Part shown: positions 23,827 to 32,997 of the stretch, piece by piece | Layout of the letters: every line of letters starts with the position of its first letter | How positions within the stretch are numbered: the stretch's first letter is position 1 | From: an uncultured Ilumatobacter sp. | GTDB taxonomy: Bacteria; Actinomycetota; Acidimicrobiia; Acidimicrobiales; Ilumatobacteraceae | Reading direction: 5' to 3' | Assembly: GCA_938091165.1 (NCBI GenBank) | Contig: CALKNK010000029.1 | Span: 1-64,000, forward strand | DNA: 64,000 bases | The notes under the pieces: generated by a model | Told to the model about the DNA's origin: nothing | The model's input: the letters and a program-made list of their open reading frames with translations, nothing else | Databases searched by the model: none | Made by a program: the position numbers and the translations under genes

Positions 23827-26745
23827 TTAATTCTGGAGGTCAGCCTCAAGGATCACGATGGCTTCATCGAGCCGCCTGCGACCTTCGTCGACCTTGGTCT
23901 GATATTCACCGAGGTTGCCATCTGCAAGCGCTTCGTCGGCCTGACGGAACAAATCGTCTGCGACCTGTAGCAGCTCGGCTGCGTCAGTCGGCACAACTGG
24001 AGCATCGTCATCGGTCGGCGTTTCAGAGTCATCCGGCGTCGGGTCGACCAGTGAGCCGATGCTGTCACCAACATCGCCTTCGAAACCAGGGAACAACCGA
24101 GCGAGGCCCTCGCTGATGGTTTCTGTCAGGACCGAGTTGTCGTTGTATGACACGATCACGAAACGGAACTCAGTGACAGAGTTGACCGTTCCAGTTTCCT
24201 GGGGCACTGCCACATAGTACGGCCGCACGTAGATCAGACCGTCGCCGACAGGAACGAGCTGAAGGTCACCGAAGCGCACCTTCGAGCCGCCAGCATCCTG
24301 GTTATCAAGCGAGATGCGCTCGGAGATTTCGGATTGCGACTCAGCATTGCCAGCCACGCGTAGAGGCCCATCAGGCAATTGGCCATTGCGTTCCTGCACC
24401 TCGTAGCTCGTGAGCATGCCATAGTTTTCCGGATCGCTCGAAGCAGTCATGTACGCCTGCAACTGGGTGCGCGTGTCCCCGGTCGAGAACGGTACGAACG
24501 GGCGCAAAATCACGAACTCTTCGCTGCGCGGTTCACCTGGCAAGCTCGTATCGAACATCGTGTAGTAGGGCACGAATCGAGCCGCATCAGACTCCGTCGC
24601 AAACGTTGACGTCGCCGCCGAAGGCGCCGACGCAGCATTCGTGGAATTTACCCTATTGCCGGTGTTGGAAGTCGGCGACGACCCCGGCGCCTGAGCAACC
24701 GACCACGCGTTGCCATCACGCTGGAAAAACAGCGCCGGATCGATTCGGTACTTTGAATAGACATCAGTCTGGATACGGAAAAGATCTTCGGGATAGCGCA
24801 GGTGATCAGCCAATTCATCAGGCATTTCACTGAACGGCGTGAACAAATCAGGGAACGCACTCCGCCAGGCCCGGAGAATAGGGTCTTCGTCGTCAACGAC
24901 GTAAAAGGTGACTTGACCCGTATATGCGTCGACTACGGCCTTGACACTGTTGCGGACATAGTTGTCGCTATTGGACAGGCCGGACTGGGACGAACGCTGC
25001 ACTTCGCCGACCGACTGGCCGTACGGATAGCGACTCGTGGTCGTGTACCCGTCAACCACCCAAACGGCATTGCCATCCACGCCGACCGGGTACGGGTCTG
25101 CGTCGTAGGACAGGAAGGGTGCGAGCTTGTTGAGGCGATCGTTGACACCACGAACCCAGAGCATTTGCGAGTCGTTCTCGATTGCTCCCGAGCCAATGAT
25201 GTTGTAATCCAGGAACGCTAGGGCAAATGCTGCGCGACGGGCGAAGGAATTCATTCGCACCCCCTGATCACCTTCGTAAGTGTGGGGCTCGTCGCACTCA
25301 CGTTCTGTTGAGCCCGTGTTGGCGATGCCGTAGCCACTGAGCTCGGGGCTGAAGTAGAGCTCCGGACGATCCAGCTCGATCGTCTGATAGTCCGGGCGCT
25401 GATTGGACTGCACCTTGCTCGTCGGCGCTGCTACAAGCCCACACCCGCGAGTATTGATTAGGTGTCGACCCTGCCAACCGATGTTGCTGATGCCGGCAAG
25501 GTCGAGTTCTCGCGCCGCTACGAGCACCTGCTCGGTTTCTCCGTCGAGGGCGTACCGATCGACGTCAAGGTCATCAATGCTGAGGCCTGCGACCTCGCCC
25601 CGGTCCACTAGGAATCGAGTTTCCATCTCGGTCGGGTTCAGCAAGCGCACGTTTCCAAGTGGTTCGAGATCTGCTTCAACCTCGCCTGCGGTGAGTGTGC
25701 CGAACTGCACCTCCCGAATCTCTACGTCCGTTAGACCCAACGCCTCTCGGGTTGCCTCGACATTTCGTTCGATATAGACCTGCTCTCGCGATTCTTGGTT
25801 TGGGTTGACGATGAGGGATTGAACCACAGCCGGATAGATCACTCCGCCAACGATGGAGACAATAAGCCACAGCGCCGATGCGAGCAGCGGAAGGCGCCAC
25901 GAGTCGGTCTTAATAACTGACAGATATAAACCTGCGGTGAGCAGCGCTATAAGAATGAGCAACATGATCGCCGGGATCTGCGCGTTGACCACTGAATACG
26001 TAGCGCCGTCAACGATACCCCTGGTGCTGTTGGTCAGCTCGTAGCGGTCTAGCCAGTAATCGCCCGCCTTGAGCACGGCAAGCACGGCAAGCAACACCGC
26101 AATGTGTGCCTTAGTCGCATGACGCACCGCCGGAACGGGCGACACAAAAACGACTCCGCCGTTGAGAATGTGTGCTGCTGCGGTGAAGAGCAACACCAGG
26201 ATGACGGCGACGAACAACCAGTCGAGCAGGAACGTCAGGAACGGCAGTTGAAAAACGTAGAACCCAACATCAGCGCCAAATTGGGGATCTGCGATGCCAA
26301 ACGATTTCGAATTCCTAAAGAGCAGCCATGACTGCCACTGCGCCACTGCCGGAAGTGCAACCACGATTGCCATCACGAACGCCGATGCGTAGCGCACGAG
26401 TCGCAGCCTCTGACCAAACACCTCGTGAAAGCGCTCCACATATGGGTGGACATTGGCCGGGAAAGACGTCGGTGCAGTCCGATCAGCGATGAACAAGTTG
26501 GCGAACGCCAGAAAGAGGAAAGCGACAAAGAAGAGGGCAAACAACGTGAACTTGGCGCCGATCACTCCCCAAAAGACATCACCGCGATCGAGCGCATTGT
26601 GCCAGAGATAGTCGACGTAGAAACGTGCCATGGCGCGTCCGAAAATCAAGACGAACATGAACAGTCCGCCGAGAGCAATAAGGATGCCGCGGCCGCTGAT
26701 GCGGCTCCGTGGACGATCGACCGGAAGGTCTTGTGAGGGCCGCAT
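23827..26745 (-). CDS. UPF0182 (COG1615) family membrane protein
   Basis: A 972-residue member of the conserved actinobacterial UPF0182 family. The first 300 residues hold about seven membrane segments (GILIALGGLFMFVLIFGRAMA, then segments to LIVSIVGGVIYPAVVQSLI). The remainder is a large extracytoplasmic domain with the family stretch RYPEDLFRIQTDVYSKYR, followed by an acidic Thr/Asp/Pro-rich linker (about 905-930) and a short helical end. In Mycobacterium tuberculosis the homologue Rv3193c lies beside the PDZ protein Rv3194c; here a DivIVA gene stands between the two, all on one strand. The biochemical role is not established. Confidence 0.93.
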   Translation of the reverse strand: MRPSQDLPVDRPRSRISGRGILIALGGLFMFVLIFGRAMARFYVDYLWHNALDRGDVFWGVIGAKFTLFALFFVAFLFLAFANLFIADRTAPTSFPANVHPYVERFHEVFGQRLRLVRYASAFVMAIVVALPAVAQWQSWLLFRNSKSFGIADPQFGADVGFYVFQLPFLTFLLDWLFVAVILVLLFTAAAHILNGGVVFVSPVPAVRHATKAHIAVLLAVLAVLKAGDYWLDRYELTNSTRGIVDGATYSVVNAQIPAIMLLILIALLTAGLYLSVIKTDSWRLPLLASALWLIVSIVGGVIYPAVVQSLIVNPNQESREQVYIERNVEATREALGLTDVEIREVQFGTLTAGEVEADLEPLGNVRLLNPTEMETRFLVDRGEVAGLSIDDLDVDRYALDGETEQVLVAARELDLAGISNIGWQGRHLINTRGCGLVAAPTSKVQSNQRPDYQTIELDRPELYFSPELSGYGIANTGSTERECDEPHTYEGDQGVRMNSFARRAAFALAFLDYNIIGSGAIENDSQMLWVRGVNDRLNKLAPFLSYDADPYPVGVDGNAVWVVDGYTTTSRYPYGQSVGEVQRSSQSGLSNSDNYVRNSVKAVVDAYTGQVTFYVVDDEDPILRAWRSAFPDLFTPFSEMPDELADHLRYPEDLFRIQTDVYSKYRIDPALFFQRDGNAWSVAQAPGSSPTSNTGNRVNSTNAASAPSAATSTFATESDAARFVPYYTMFDTSLPGEPRSEEFVILRPFVPFSTGDTRTQLQAYMTASSDPENYGMLTSYEVQERNGQLPDGPLRVAGNAESQSEISERISLDNQDAGGSKVRFGDLQLVPVGDGLIYVRPYYVAVPQETGTVNSVTEFRFVIVSYNDNSVLTETISEGLARLFPGFEGDVGDSIGSLVDPTPDDSETPTDDDAPVVPTDAAELLQVADDLFRQADEALADGNLGEYQTKVDEGRRRLDEAIVILEADLQN

Positions 26746-26756
26746 TGGCGCTGAGA

Positions 26757-28598
26757 TTACCGGTCTGCGGGGAACAACAGACAGCGGCAGCCCGGATGCG
26801 CTGGAGCAAACGAGTCACCCGTCGGGAACTCTTCGCCCGCAGCAACGGCTCCTTCCAGCGTATTGTCATCGCAATCGGGGCACGCAGCGAACCGCGCATC
26901 AACTTCCCAGACGATAGGCGTACCCAGGTCGAATCCTGCCAGGACGCCCCGACCGTGGGCACATCGCAACACATCATCGAGCGTTTCGTCGATGTACTGG
27001 GTCTTCCATTCGCGGTACACCGCACGCACTTTCTTTGTAACAACAGCGTTATCGCCCTCGGCTTCGGTGATACACCGCGCCAAGCGATCGCGTAGAGGCA
27101 TCACGAGCCACTGGACTAAAGCCTCGTTCGCGACTTGAACCGCTTCAGTCGCCAACGCCTTACGGATCTTGCGGTTGACTGTGCGGGACGTAGCACTACC
27201 TAGGTGAACTGCCTCGAGCAGGTCCTCCGAAATCGCACCGGTGTAGCGAGCGTTATGCACGCCCGCTTCCGGTAGCAGCGCGTCGATCGTGTGGACCGCA
27301 TCGCTGCGGCGGAGCTCATCAAGGACATCATTCTGCTCGTCAGCGAGTGCTCGCTTGAGCTTCTTCGCGCTCGACACGATCAGAGGCGTGATCACCTCGT
27401 CCCGCTGCTCGAACGCCGTCGGGTCAATCTCGGCAACATCTTCGATGGCGGTGTCCGCCGCCAACAAACCGGCGGCAGCCGTCTGATCGTCGGGCAAATC
27501 GACTGGCACGACTGCATTGTCGGCATCGGAATCTGTCGTATCGGCGCGGAGTCGAGCAAAAAGATCAACGACCACATCGTCGGCATCAGCTTCGGCATCG
27601 GCATCAGTCGTCTCGATTTCGGCTTCGGCTTCGGCTTCGGCTTCGGCTTCAATCGTCTCCGCTTCGGCTTCAATCGTCTCGGTTTCGGCTTCGGCTGAAG
27701 TACCGTCTACAGCCTCAACGCCGTCGGTGGCCACTACTTCCGCACTGAGGCTGACAGCATCGGCGCGGTCGTCGTCGTTGATCTCGATGATCCGCAGCCT
27801 TGTGGTGACATCAGCAGTCGGCTCGTCGGCTGTGACAAGGAATTCCTCTGCCCGACCCTTAACGGTGCCGGTACCGGAACTGTTTATCTCGGCGCCATCG
27901 GGTCGAGGCGAGTTGGCGATCATCACCGGAAGCGGGCCTGTGGTTGGCGTGAGATTGACGTACTCGTCGGGCTCGCCCAGCGGCTGCATCTCGGCGACAA
28001 CGTCAACAGCAACGAGACGGGCACGCTCAAACGCCTGCGTCAAACGATCGCGCCCATGGATGAGTTGCTCGATCTGCTCGCGTGCGAGTTCTCGCCGGCG
28101 AGCGAGCTCACTAAGCACTCGCTCACGATACGCACGCGCCTCGTTGACCATTTCACGACCTTGCTGCTTAGCCATCGATAACTCTGACTCGGCATCAGCG
28201 CCTGCATCTGCCCGGCGGCGCGACGCTTCGATGTCAGCTTCCTCACGCACCCGCGAAGCTTCGTCGCTTGCCTCGTGGAGAAGCTGCGAGGCCGCTTGTT
28301 CGGCTTTGTCGCGAATCTCGTTGGCACTCTCGCGAGCAGTCGTTAACACCCGAACTGCTTCCTCGCCAAGCATCTGCGTCATCGTCACCTCATCAACGCT
28401 GCCGCCACCGGCTTCAGCCTGTGCTGCATGCAATTCGCGTTCCAGGAAACGTTCTCGTTCGCTCAGACGGCCGAACTCGGCAGCGACCATCCGAAGGAAG
28501 TCGCGGACCTCGGCCTGGTCATAACCGCGACGGCTCGTACTGAAAGAAGCGTCGGCAATCGACGTAGGCGACGACGGGTCAGGACGGGAGAACGACAT
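26757..28598 (-). CDS. DivIVA-domain protein with acidic repeats and a MuF-like C-terminal Cys domain
   Basis: A 613-residue multidomain protein. Residues 12-50 (ADASFSTSRRGYDQAEVRDF) are a DivIVA N-terminal domain, which in actinobacteria binds curved membrane at poles and septa. A long coiled coil to about 190 follows. The middle is acidic, with Glu-Ala repeats at about 300-340. The last 220 residues are a separate helical domain ending CPDCDD (Cys573, Cys576) and HPGCRC (Cys604, Cys606), which resembles the zinc-like end of phage MuF/SPP1 gp7 head-morphogenesis proteins. GGAG with 7-base spacing selects ATG 28598 over 28604. It is in line with the YlbL and UPF0182 genes. Confidence 0.85.
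   Translation of the reverse strand: MSFSRPDPSSPTSIADASFSTSRRGYDQAEVRDFLRMVAAEFGRLSERERFLERELHAAQAEAGGGSVDEVTMTQMLGEEAVRVLTTARESANEIRDKAEQAASQLLHEASDEASRVREEADIEASRRRADAGADAESELSMAKQQGREMVNEARAYRERVLSELARRRELAREQIEQLIHGRDRLTQAFERARLVAVDVVAEMQPLGEPDEYVNLTPTTGPLPVMIANSPRPDGAEINSSGTGTVKGRAEEFLVTADEPTADVTTRLRIIEINDDDRADAVSLSAEVVATDGVEAVDGTSAEAETETIEAEAETIEAEAEAEAEAEIETTDADAEADADDVVVDLFARLRADTTDSDADNAVVPVDLPDDQTAAAGLLAADTAIEDVAEIDPTAFEQRDEVITPLIVSSAKKLKRALADEQNDVLDELRRSDAVHTIDALLPEAGVHNARYTGAISEDLLEAVHLGSATSRTVNRKIRKALATEAVQVANEALVQWLVMPLRDRLARCITEAEGDNAVVTKKVRAVYREWKTQYIDETLDDVLRCAHGRGVLAGFDLGTPIVWEVDARFAACPDCDDNTLEGAVAAGEEFPTGDSFAPAHPGCRCLLFPADR
27580..27700 (-). repeat. Low-complexity GAAGCC-type tandem repeats inside the DivIVA gene
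   Basis: On the plus strand GGCTTC is repeated several times in a row, and the unit GGCTTCAATCGTCTC occurs twice close together. It encodes the Glu-Ala rich run (ETIEAEAETIEAEAEAEAEA) of the protein. Such a repeat may change in copy number by slippage in steps that keep the frame. Confidence 0.85.
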
Positions 28599-28678
28599 AG
28601 CCATTCTCCAACGGTACGCGCCCCAGCAACTGAGATGGTGGCAATGAACCGAAGCTCCCCGCGTCAACGGTCAGTTGC

Positions 28679-29935
28679 TCAAGTTGTGCCGATCGCCCCA
28701 ATCGGCACAAGCGGATCGCCACCGAGGGCCTCCAGCGCTGCGAGCGCCTCCTCTAGGTTCGCTACTGGGACGATTTCGACTCGGCCATGGCCTGCATCGT
28801 CAAGCTTCTGGCGGAGCTCGTCCTGCCCCTCGGCCAGCTCTTGCTGAGACGCCGGGACAAGGAATACTTCGACGCCGTGTTGTAATACGGCATTCGCCTT
28901 CTGGGACAGACCGCCGATGGGACCGATCGAGCCGTCGAGCGAAATGGTGCCCGTAGCTGCGATGTTTGTGCCACCCGTAAGTTCACCAGGTGTGAGCTCA
29001 TCGATCAGTGCAAGAGTGAACGCCAGTCCAGCTGATGGCCCGCCGATTCGCCCAGTGTCGATACTGACCTCGAACGGCAATGTGACCACTCGAGTATCGA
29101 ACGGACGGAACCCGACGATGGTGCGGTCCGGATCGTCCGGCGATGCTGCGAGCTCGACCGTTACATCGAGGATGCCTTCGTCGGGCCGGCGGATCTTTAG
29201 CCCCACCACATCGCCCGGTACTTTGCCCTCGAGTACGGCGGAAAGGTCTTCAACTGAATTGAGCACGACACCCTCTGCCTCAAGAATCGTGTCGGACGGG
29301 TCGATGGCAGCGTCCGACGGGAAGAACTCCTTGCAGAGACCGTCGTCGCCCAGCGTTCGACACAGCACCTCCTGCACCACGACTTCACCGAGGCTGATCT
29401 CCGGCTCGTAGCCAGCCGTTGACAGCGCCACGAACTGCGCTTCTTGCGCAGCTGTGCGCATCTGCTGCAGCGCTGCAGCACGCCGTTGCGACGCAGTGCG
29501 TACGCCGTACTTGTCCTCCTCCGTGAGTAAGTCGATCGCCGGGTCCCCACGTCCTGCGAACCAGCTGAGGAGGGACTGCTCGGGTGCGCTGACCGTGACG
29601 AAAAAAAAGTCCCCTGAAGGCGCAAACCGTGGGATGTCGTCAGGCAAGTCACTGCCAAACAAAACACGGTCGTTCACTGACTCAGCTGATGCCGGGACCT
29701 GGGCATACGGTGCTTCTTCAACTTCCGTCGTTCGTCGATTTTCTTTCTCAGCGACCACTGTCGCCGGAATGAGCGCTGCGGCACAAATACCGAGCAGGGC
29801 AACTAGTCCTAAGACGGCTGGGATCCACGCCCAGCGCGAGCCAGACACAATGGCGCCTGCAGTACCCGGAGGCGTCGCGGGTTGCGGAGTGTTGAGTACG
29901 GTGTGTTTTGTCGTGTCAGTCACAGATCTCACCAC
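28679..29935 (-). CDS. YlbL-type membrane protein with PDZ and Lon-like (S16) protease domains
   Basis: A 418-residue protein. A single membrane anchor lies at 35-60 (WAWIPAVLGLVALLGICAAA). A PDZ domain covers about 205-265 (DTILEAEGVVLNSVEDLSAV). A Lon-type S16 peptidase domain follows, with catalytic Ser301 in RIGGPSAGLAFTLAL and Lys346 in GLSQKANAV. There is no ATPase domain, so it should cleave unfolded or tail-marked extracytoplasmic protein parts without ATP. The start is GTG 29935, with a second GTG at 29923. It is adjacent to the DivIVA and UPF0182 genes; a PDZ protein next to UPF0182 is conserved in actinobacteria. Confidence 0.92.
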   Translation of the reverse strand: MVRSVTDTTKHTVLNTPQPATPPGTAGAIVSGSRWAWIPAVLGLVALLGICAAALIPATVVAEKENRRTTEVEEAPYAQVPASAESVNDRVLFGSDLPDDIPRFAPSGDFFFVTVSAPEQSLLSWFAGRGDPAIDLLTEEDKYGVRTASQRRAAALQQMRTAAQEAQFVALSTAGYEPEISLGEVVVQEVLCRTLGDDGLCKEFFPSDAAIDPSDTILEAEGVVLNSVEDLSAVLEGKVPGDVVGLKIRRPDEGILDVTVELAASPDDPDRTIVGFRPFDTRVVTLPFEVSIDTGRIGGPSAGLAFTLALIDELTPGELTGGTNIAATGTISLDGSIGPIGGLSQKANAVLQHGVEVFLVPASQQELAEGQDELRQKLDDAGHGRVEIVPVANLEEALAALEALGGDPLVPIGAIGTT

Positions 29936-30236
29936 TCAGGCCGGTTGGATGGTCGCACTCGCTATCGCAGCGCTGATTGCTGCTGGGTGGCGCAAGACTG
30001 CCAGAGCAAAGCCCGAAACACCACGCAGGGAGACGGTTGTTCGCAGAAAATGGGAACCGATCAGTGTTGCTGAGACAACTGTGCCGTTGTACCGCCGACC
30101 CAACGTGCTCCGCCGCGCCTGGGCAATCGTCGCGAGTTCCGGCATCGCACTCATCCTCGGCGCCGTACTCGCCATTGTTATTGCGTTCGGCGTTTCGTAC
30201 GCAGTGATCACGCTGACCGCCTTACTCAAGCAGTGA
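29913..30236 (+). CDS. Small membrane protein of unknown function
   Basis: A reading of 107 residues from GTG 29913, or 95 from ATG 29949. It has two hydrophobic segments (MVALAIAALIAAGW and AWAIVASSGIALILGAVLAIVIAF) separated by a basic, Arg-rich cytoplasmic loop. It overlaps the start of the divergent YlbL gene if the GTG is used, which favours the ATG. Its stop overlaps the HEAT-repeat gene by 4 bases (GTGA), indicating coupling. I do not recognise a family. Confidence 0.6.
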   Translation: MSVTDLTTQAGWMVALAIAALIAAGWRKTARAKPETPRRETVVRRKWEPISVAETTVPLYRRPNVLRRAWAIVASSGIALILGAVLAIVIAFGVSYAVITLTALLKQ

Positions 30237-30820
30237 CTATTCCCAATCGGCGAGCTGTCGCGATCGCTGGTCACACTGGCGACACGGCTACTGCTGCGGC
30301 CGGCCTCGCTGGCGACGCTGCTGTTCGGGCAACCGCTCTCGGCGCACTTGAGCGGCTCGGCAAATTGAGCGACGAACAAATCAGTACAGCGCTCAATGAC
30401 GACGACGTTCGGGTCCGCCGCCGCGCCGCAGAGGTCGCAGCAGCGCACCCCGCCGTCGATCTCGTGCCCACGCTGTCGGACACGGAGCCGAACGTGGTGG
30501 AGACTGCCGCATGGGCCTGCGGCGAGCACGAGTCAAACCGGCCCGAGATCGTCCGTCGGTTAATCGAGCTTTCAGCCGACGCCGCTGAACCGCTCGTTCG
30601 CGAAGCTGCCGTCGCTGCGCTGGGCGCGATCGGCGACCCGGCAGCAGTTGACGTAATCATCGCCGCAACGTCCGACAAGCCAGCTGTCCGCCGTCGCGCC
30701 GTCCTAGCGCTCGCACCCTTCGAGGGCGACCACGTCGATGCAGCCATCGAGCGCGCCCTCAAGGACCGCGACTGGCAAGTTCGTCAAGCTGCCGAGGACC
30801 TCGGTCGCACCCAGCTCTGA
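30233..30820 (+). CDS. HEAT-repeat protein (PBS-lyase type repeats)
   Basis: A 195-residue protein built from about five HEAT/armadillo-like helical repeats. LNDDDVRVRRRAAEVAAAHP, LVREAAVAALGAIGDPAAVD and SDKPAVRRRAVLALAPFEGD show the repeat phase with R-x-x-A-x-x-A-L. Such scaffolds bind other proteins. The gene overlaps the small membrane protein gene (GTGA), so the two may form a membrane-linked pair. There is no catalytic residue pattern; the partner is unknown. Confidence 0.85.
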   Translation: MTIPNRRAVAIAGHTGDTATAAAGLAGDAAVRATALGALERLGKLSDEQISTALNDDDVRVRRRAAEVAAAHPAVDLVPTLSDTEPNVVETAAWACGEHESNRPEIVRRLIELSADAAEPLVREAAVAALGAIGDPAAVDVIIAATSDKPAVRRRAVLALAPFEGDHVDAAIERALKDRDWQVRQAAEDLGRTQL

Positions 30821-30827
30821 GAGATCG

Positions 30828-31322
30828 TCAGAGTTTGTAGCGATACACGTTGGTCTCACGTTCTTCAAAACCAATGCGTTGATACAAGCGGTTTGCTGCT
30901 TCTCGCGCCGGACGGCTGGTGAGACTGACGTCCTTGGCACCTCTCGACTGTGCTTCGGCGAGGGCAGCTTCGTTGAGGAGCCGCCCAACACCATGGCCGC
31001 GAGCAGCGTGATCAACGACGACGTCTTCAATCCAAGCCTTCAGGCCCGTCGGGATCCGATAGAGCGCAAGCGTCAAGCTTCCGACAATCGCCCCGTCTAC
31101 GCGAGCAACGAACAGCACAGTATCGGTGCTATTCACCAGCATTCGGAGTTGGTCGGCATCAGGTGGCGGGGATGATTGCGAGAGCTGGGGAATGAGATAC
31201 GCAAACGCAGAAACCAACTCCTCGTCAACAGCTCCCACCACATCCACAGACACGTCACTTTGCGGCGCAGCACGCACAGTTGAAGGGCCCCAAACAGATG
31301 GAGGTTGACTCGGCTCACTCAC
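30828..31322 (-). CDS. GNAT-family N-acetyltransferase
   Basis: A 164-residue acetyltransferase. AWIEDVVVDHAARGHGVGRL is motif A with the acetyl-CoA loop (R-G-H-G-V-G), and ANRLYQRIGFEERETNVYRY is the C-terminal strand-helix pair. GTG 31322 (MSEPSQPP) is chosen since the upstream frame overlaps the divergent PAC2 gene. It is convergent with the HEAT gene. The substrate is unknown; amino acid or small-amine acetylation is typical. Confidence 0.88.
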   Translation of the reverse strand: MSEPSQPPSVWGPSTVRAAPQSDVSVDVVGAVDEELVSAFAYLIPQLSQSSPPPDADQLRMLVNSTDTVLFVARVDGAIVGSLTLALYRIPTGLKAWIEDVVVDHAARGHGVGRLLNEAALAEAQSRGAKDVSLTSRPAREAANRLYQRIGFEERETNVYRYKL

Positions 31323-31347
31323 TGTTACTGGACGGTAGCGTGTTCTT

Positions 31348-32211
31348 GTGGGGACCGAACAAGTTCGATGGCTGTCCGAACCGACGTTGACGCACCCTGT
31401 GCTGATCGCCGGTTTCACTGGTTGGAATGACGCAGGTGACGCATCGTCAGCCGCATTGCGCACGATGATCGAAGCCTGGGGCGCCAACGCACTCGCAGAA
31501 ATTGATCCTGAGCCGTTCACAGATTTCGCCACAGTCCGACCACAGATCAAACTGGACGACGATCGTAAACGCAACATCGTCTGGCCGACAGTCGGCGTGT
31601 GGTCGGTTTCGCTCCCGGGCACAGACGTTATTTTGGTACTCGGGCCCGAACCGGCCTTGCGATGGCGGGCATTCTCAGACCAAATCGTAGGCATCTGTGA
31701 TCGTTTCGGGGTAGCTATGGCGGTCTCACTTGGTGCGCTGCTCGCAGACGTCCCACATTCGCGACCAGTACAGCTCATCGGCACCGCAACTGACGAAACG
31801 CTTATCGAGCGTTTCGAACTTCAGCGGTCTCAGTACGAGGGCCCTACCGGCATCGTTGGCGTCCTCCATGATGCACTGCACCGATCAGGCCTAGCCACTG
31901 CATCACTATGGGCGGCCGTTCCTGGTTATGCATCGCAAGTTCCCTCACCCAAGGCAGCCATGGCTCTCGTCGAGCGTGTGTGCACCATGATCGGAACACC
32001 GGCGCCGCTTCAAACTCTCGCCGCTGGCGCCGCAGAGTACGACGCGCACGTTGCAGCGCTGATCGGTGACGACGATGACATGGCCGAGTATCTGTCACGG
32101 CTCGAAGAGATCGCTGATGATGTCGACGACGGATCGATAGATTCCGCTGAGCCGGTTGACCCTGAGGAATTGATGAACGAAGTCGAGCAATTCCTGCGCG
32201 ATCAGGAGTAG
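31348..32211 (+). CDS. PAC2-family protein
   Basis: A 287-residue member of the PAC2 (proteasome assembly chaperone 2-like) family. It has the family opening THPVLIAGFTGWNDAGDASS, then KRNIVWPTVGVWSVSLPGTD and the later LWAAVPGYASQVPSPKAAMA. It ends with an acidic tail (YLSRLEEIADDVDDGSIDS). Actinobacteria such as Mycobacterium (Rv2125) carry related proteins; a role in assembly is suggested by homology, but the bacterial function is not settled. The GTG start follows the divergent GNAT gene by 25 bases. Confidence 0.88.
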   Translation: MGTEQVRWLSEPTLTHPVLIAGFTGWNDAGDASSAALRTMIEAWGANALAEIDPEPFTDFATVRPQIKLDDDRKRNIVWPTVGVWSVSLPGTDVILVLGPEPALRWRAFSDQIVGICDRFGVAMAVSLGALLADVPHSRPVQLIGTATDETLIERFELQRSQYEGPTGIVGVLHDALHRSGLATASLWAAVPGYASQVPSPKAAMALVERVCTMIGTPAPLQTLAAGAAEYDAHVAALIGDDDDMAEYLSRLEEIADDVDDGSIDSAEPVDPEELMNEVEQFLRDQE

Positions 32212-32228
32212 CTGTTGGGCCAGCGGGA

Positions 32229-32936
32229 TCAGTCGGCCTGTCGCCAGATCGGACTGCGTACGTCATCGAACGTTGCGGGTGCCTGAACACCGCCGATCGC
32301 ATCAAAGGCCATAGACGACCACCATCCGGCTCCAGCTGTGGCCTCCGGGAGGCCACCATTCGGGAACCAGCCAACATCAGCAGTCTCAAGCGGGTGCGGT
32401 TTGAGCGCACCGCCGGTCGCTTGGCAATGAAAGAGCAACATGTACATACCGAAACGACTGAAGCCCATACGCTGGCCATCGACCACACCGAGGAGCCGTG
32501 TCGGCTCGCACTCGATCCCCGTTTCTTCGTGCACCTCCTTGACCGCCACTTCCGCTGGCGAATAGCCGACATCAGCCCAGCCGGTGGGATACAACCAAAT
32601 TCCTGAGTCCTTCCGCTGGACTAAGAGAACCTCATCGGCATCATTTCCTACAATCGCACCGATTGCGACCTTGGGGGTGACGTAGCCAGGCACTCCCTCC
32701 CCAATCGATTCGACCCATTCAGCAACGAACTGTTCTCGAACATTTTCGCTGCGCCCTTCGCCTCGCGACGCCGCTTTTATATCGCCAGCAACATGTAGGA
32801 CTTCTTCAAATCGCTCCCGCTCATAAAGGTTCTCTGTGAACCCCAGCCCGGTCCGAGCGATACCGGCCAGCGCCTCGCTCCATCGCGCCAGGTCGTTCGC
32901 CAAGTTGGGCGTCGAATCTTCGTCGGCGGTGCTCAC
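32229..32936 (-). CDS. NUDIX hydrolase with N-terminal NUDIX-associated domain
   Basis: A 235-residue protein. Residues 5-60 (LARWSEALAGIARTGLGFTE and NLYERERFEEVLHVA) match the helical domain found in front of some ADP-sugar NUDIX enzymes. The NUDIX box GYSPAEVAVKEVHEETGIE gives the G-x5-E-x7-xEVxEETGI pattern (Arg replaced by Lys). It would hydrolyse a nucleoside diphosphate linked to another group, perhaps ADP-ribose. The preceding strand AIVGNDADEVLLVQRKDSG is typical. The gene stands between PAC2 (convergent) and glnD. Confidence 0.9.
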   Translation of the reverse strand: MSTADEDSTPNLANDLARWSEALAGIARTGLGFTENLYERERFEEVLHVAGDIKAASRGEGRSENVREQFVAEWVESIGEGVPGYVTPKVAIGAIVGNDADEVLLVQRKDSGIWLYPTGWADVGYSPAEVAVKEVHEETGIECEPTRLLGVVDGQRMGFSRFGMYMLLFHCQATGGALKPHPLETADVGWFPNGGLPEATAGAGWWSSMAFDAIGGVQAPATFDDVRSPIWRQAD

Positions 32937-32997
32937 AAATGAGAACGCTACGACATGGATTCGACCGAGGAGTCATCCGCCGAGCGATAACAGCAAG

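Noticed and set aside
27580..27700. Regular short repeats that could be taken for a CRISPR array or satellite.
   Set aside because: They are in-frame hexamer-type repeats that encode the Glu-Ala region of the DivIVA protein; there are no spacers or cas genes.
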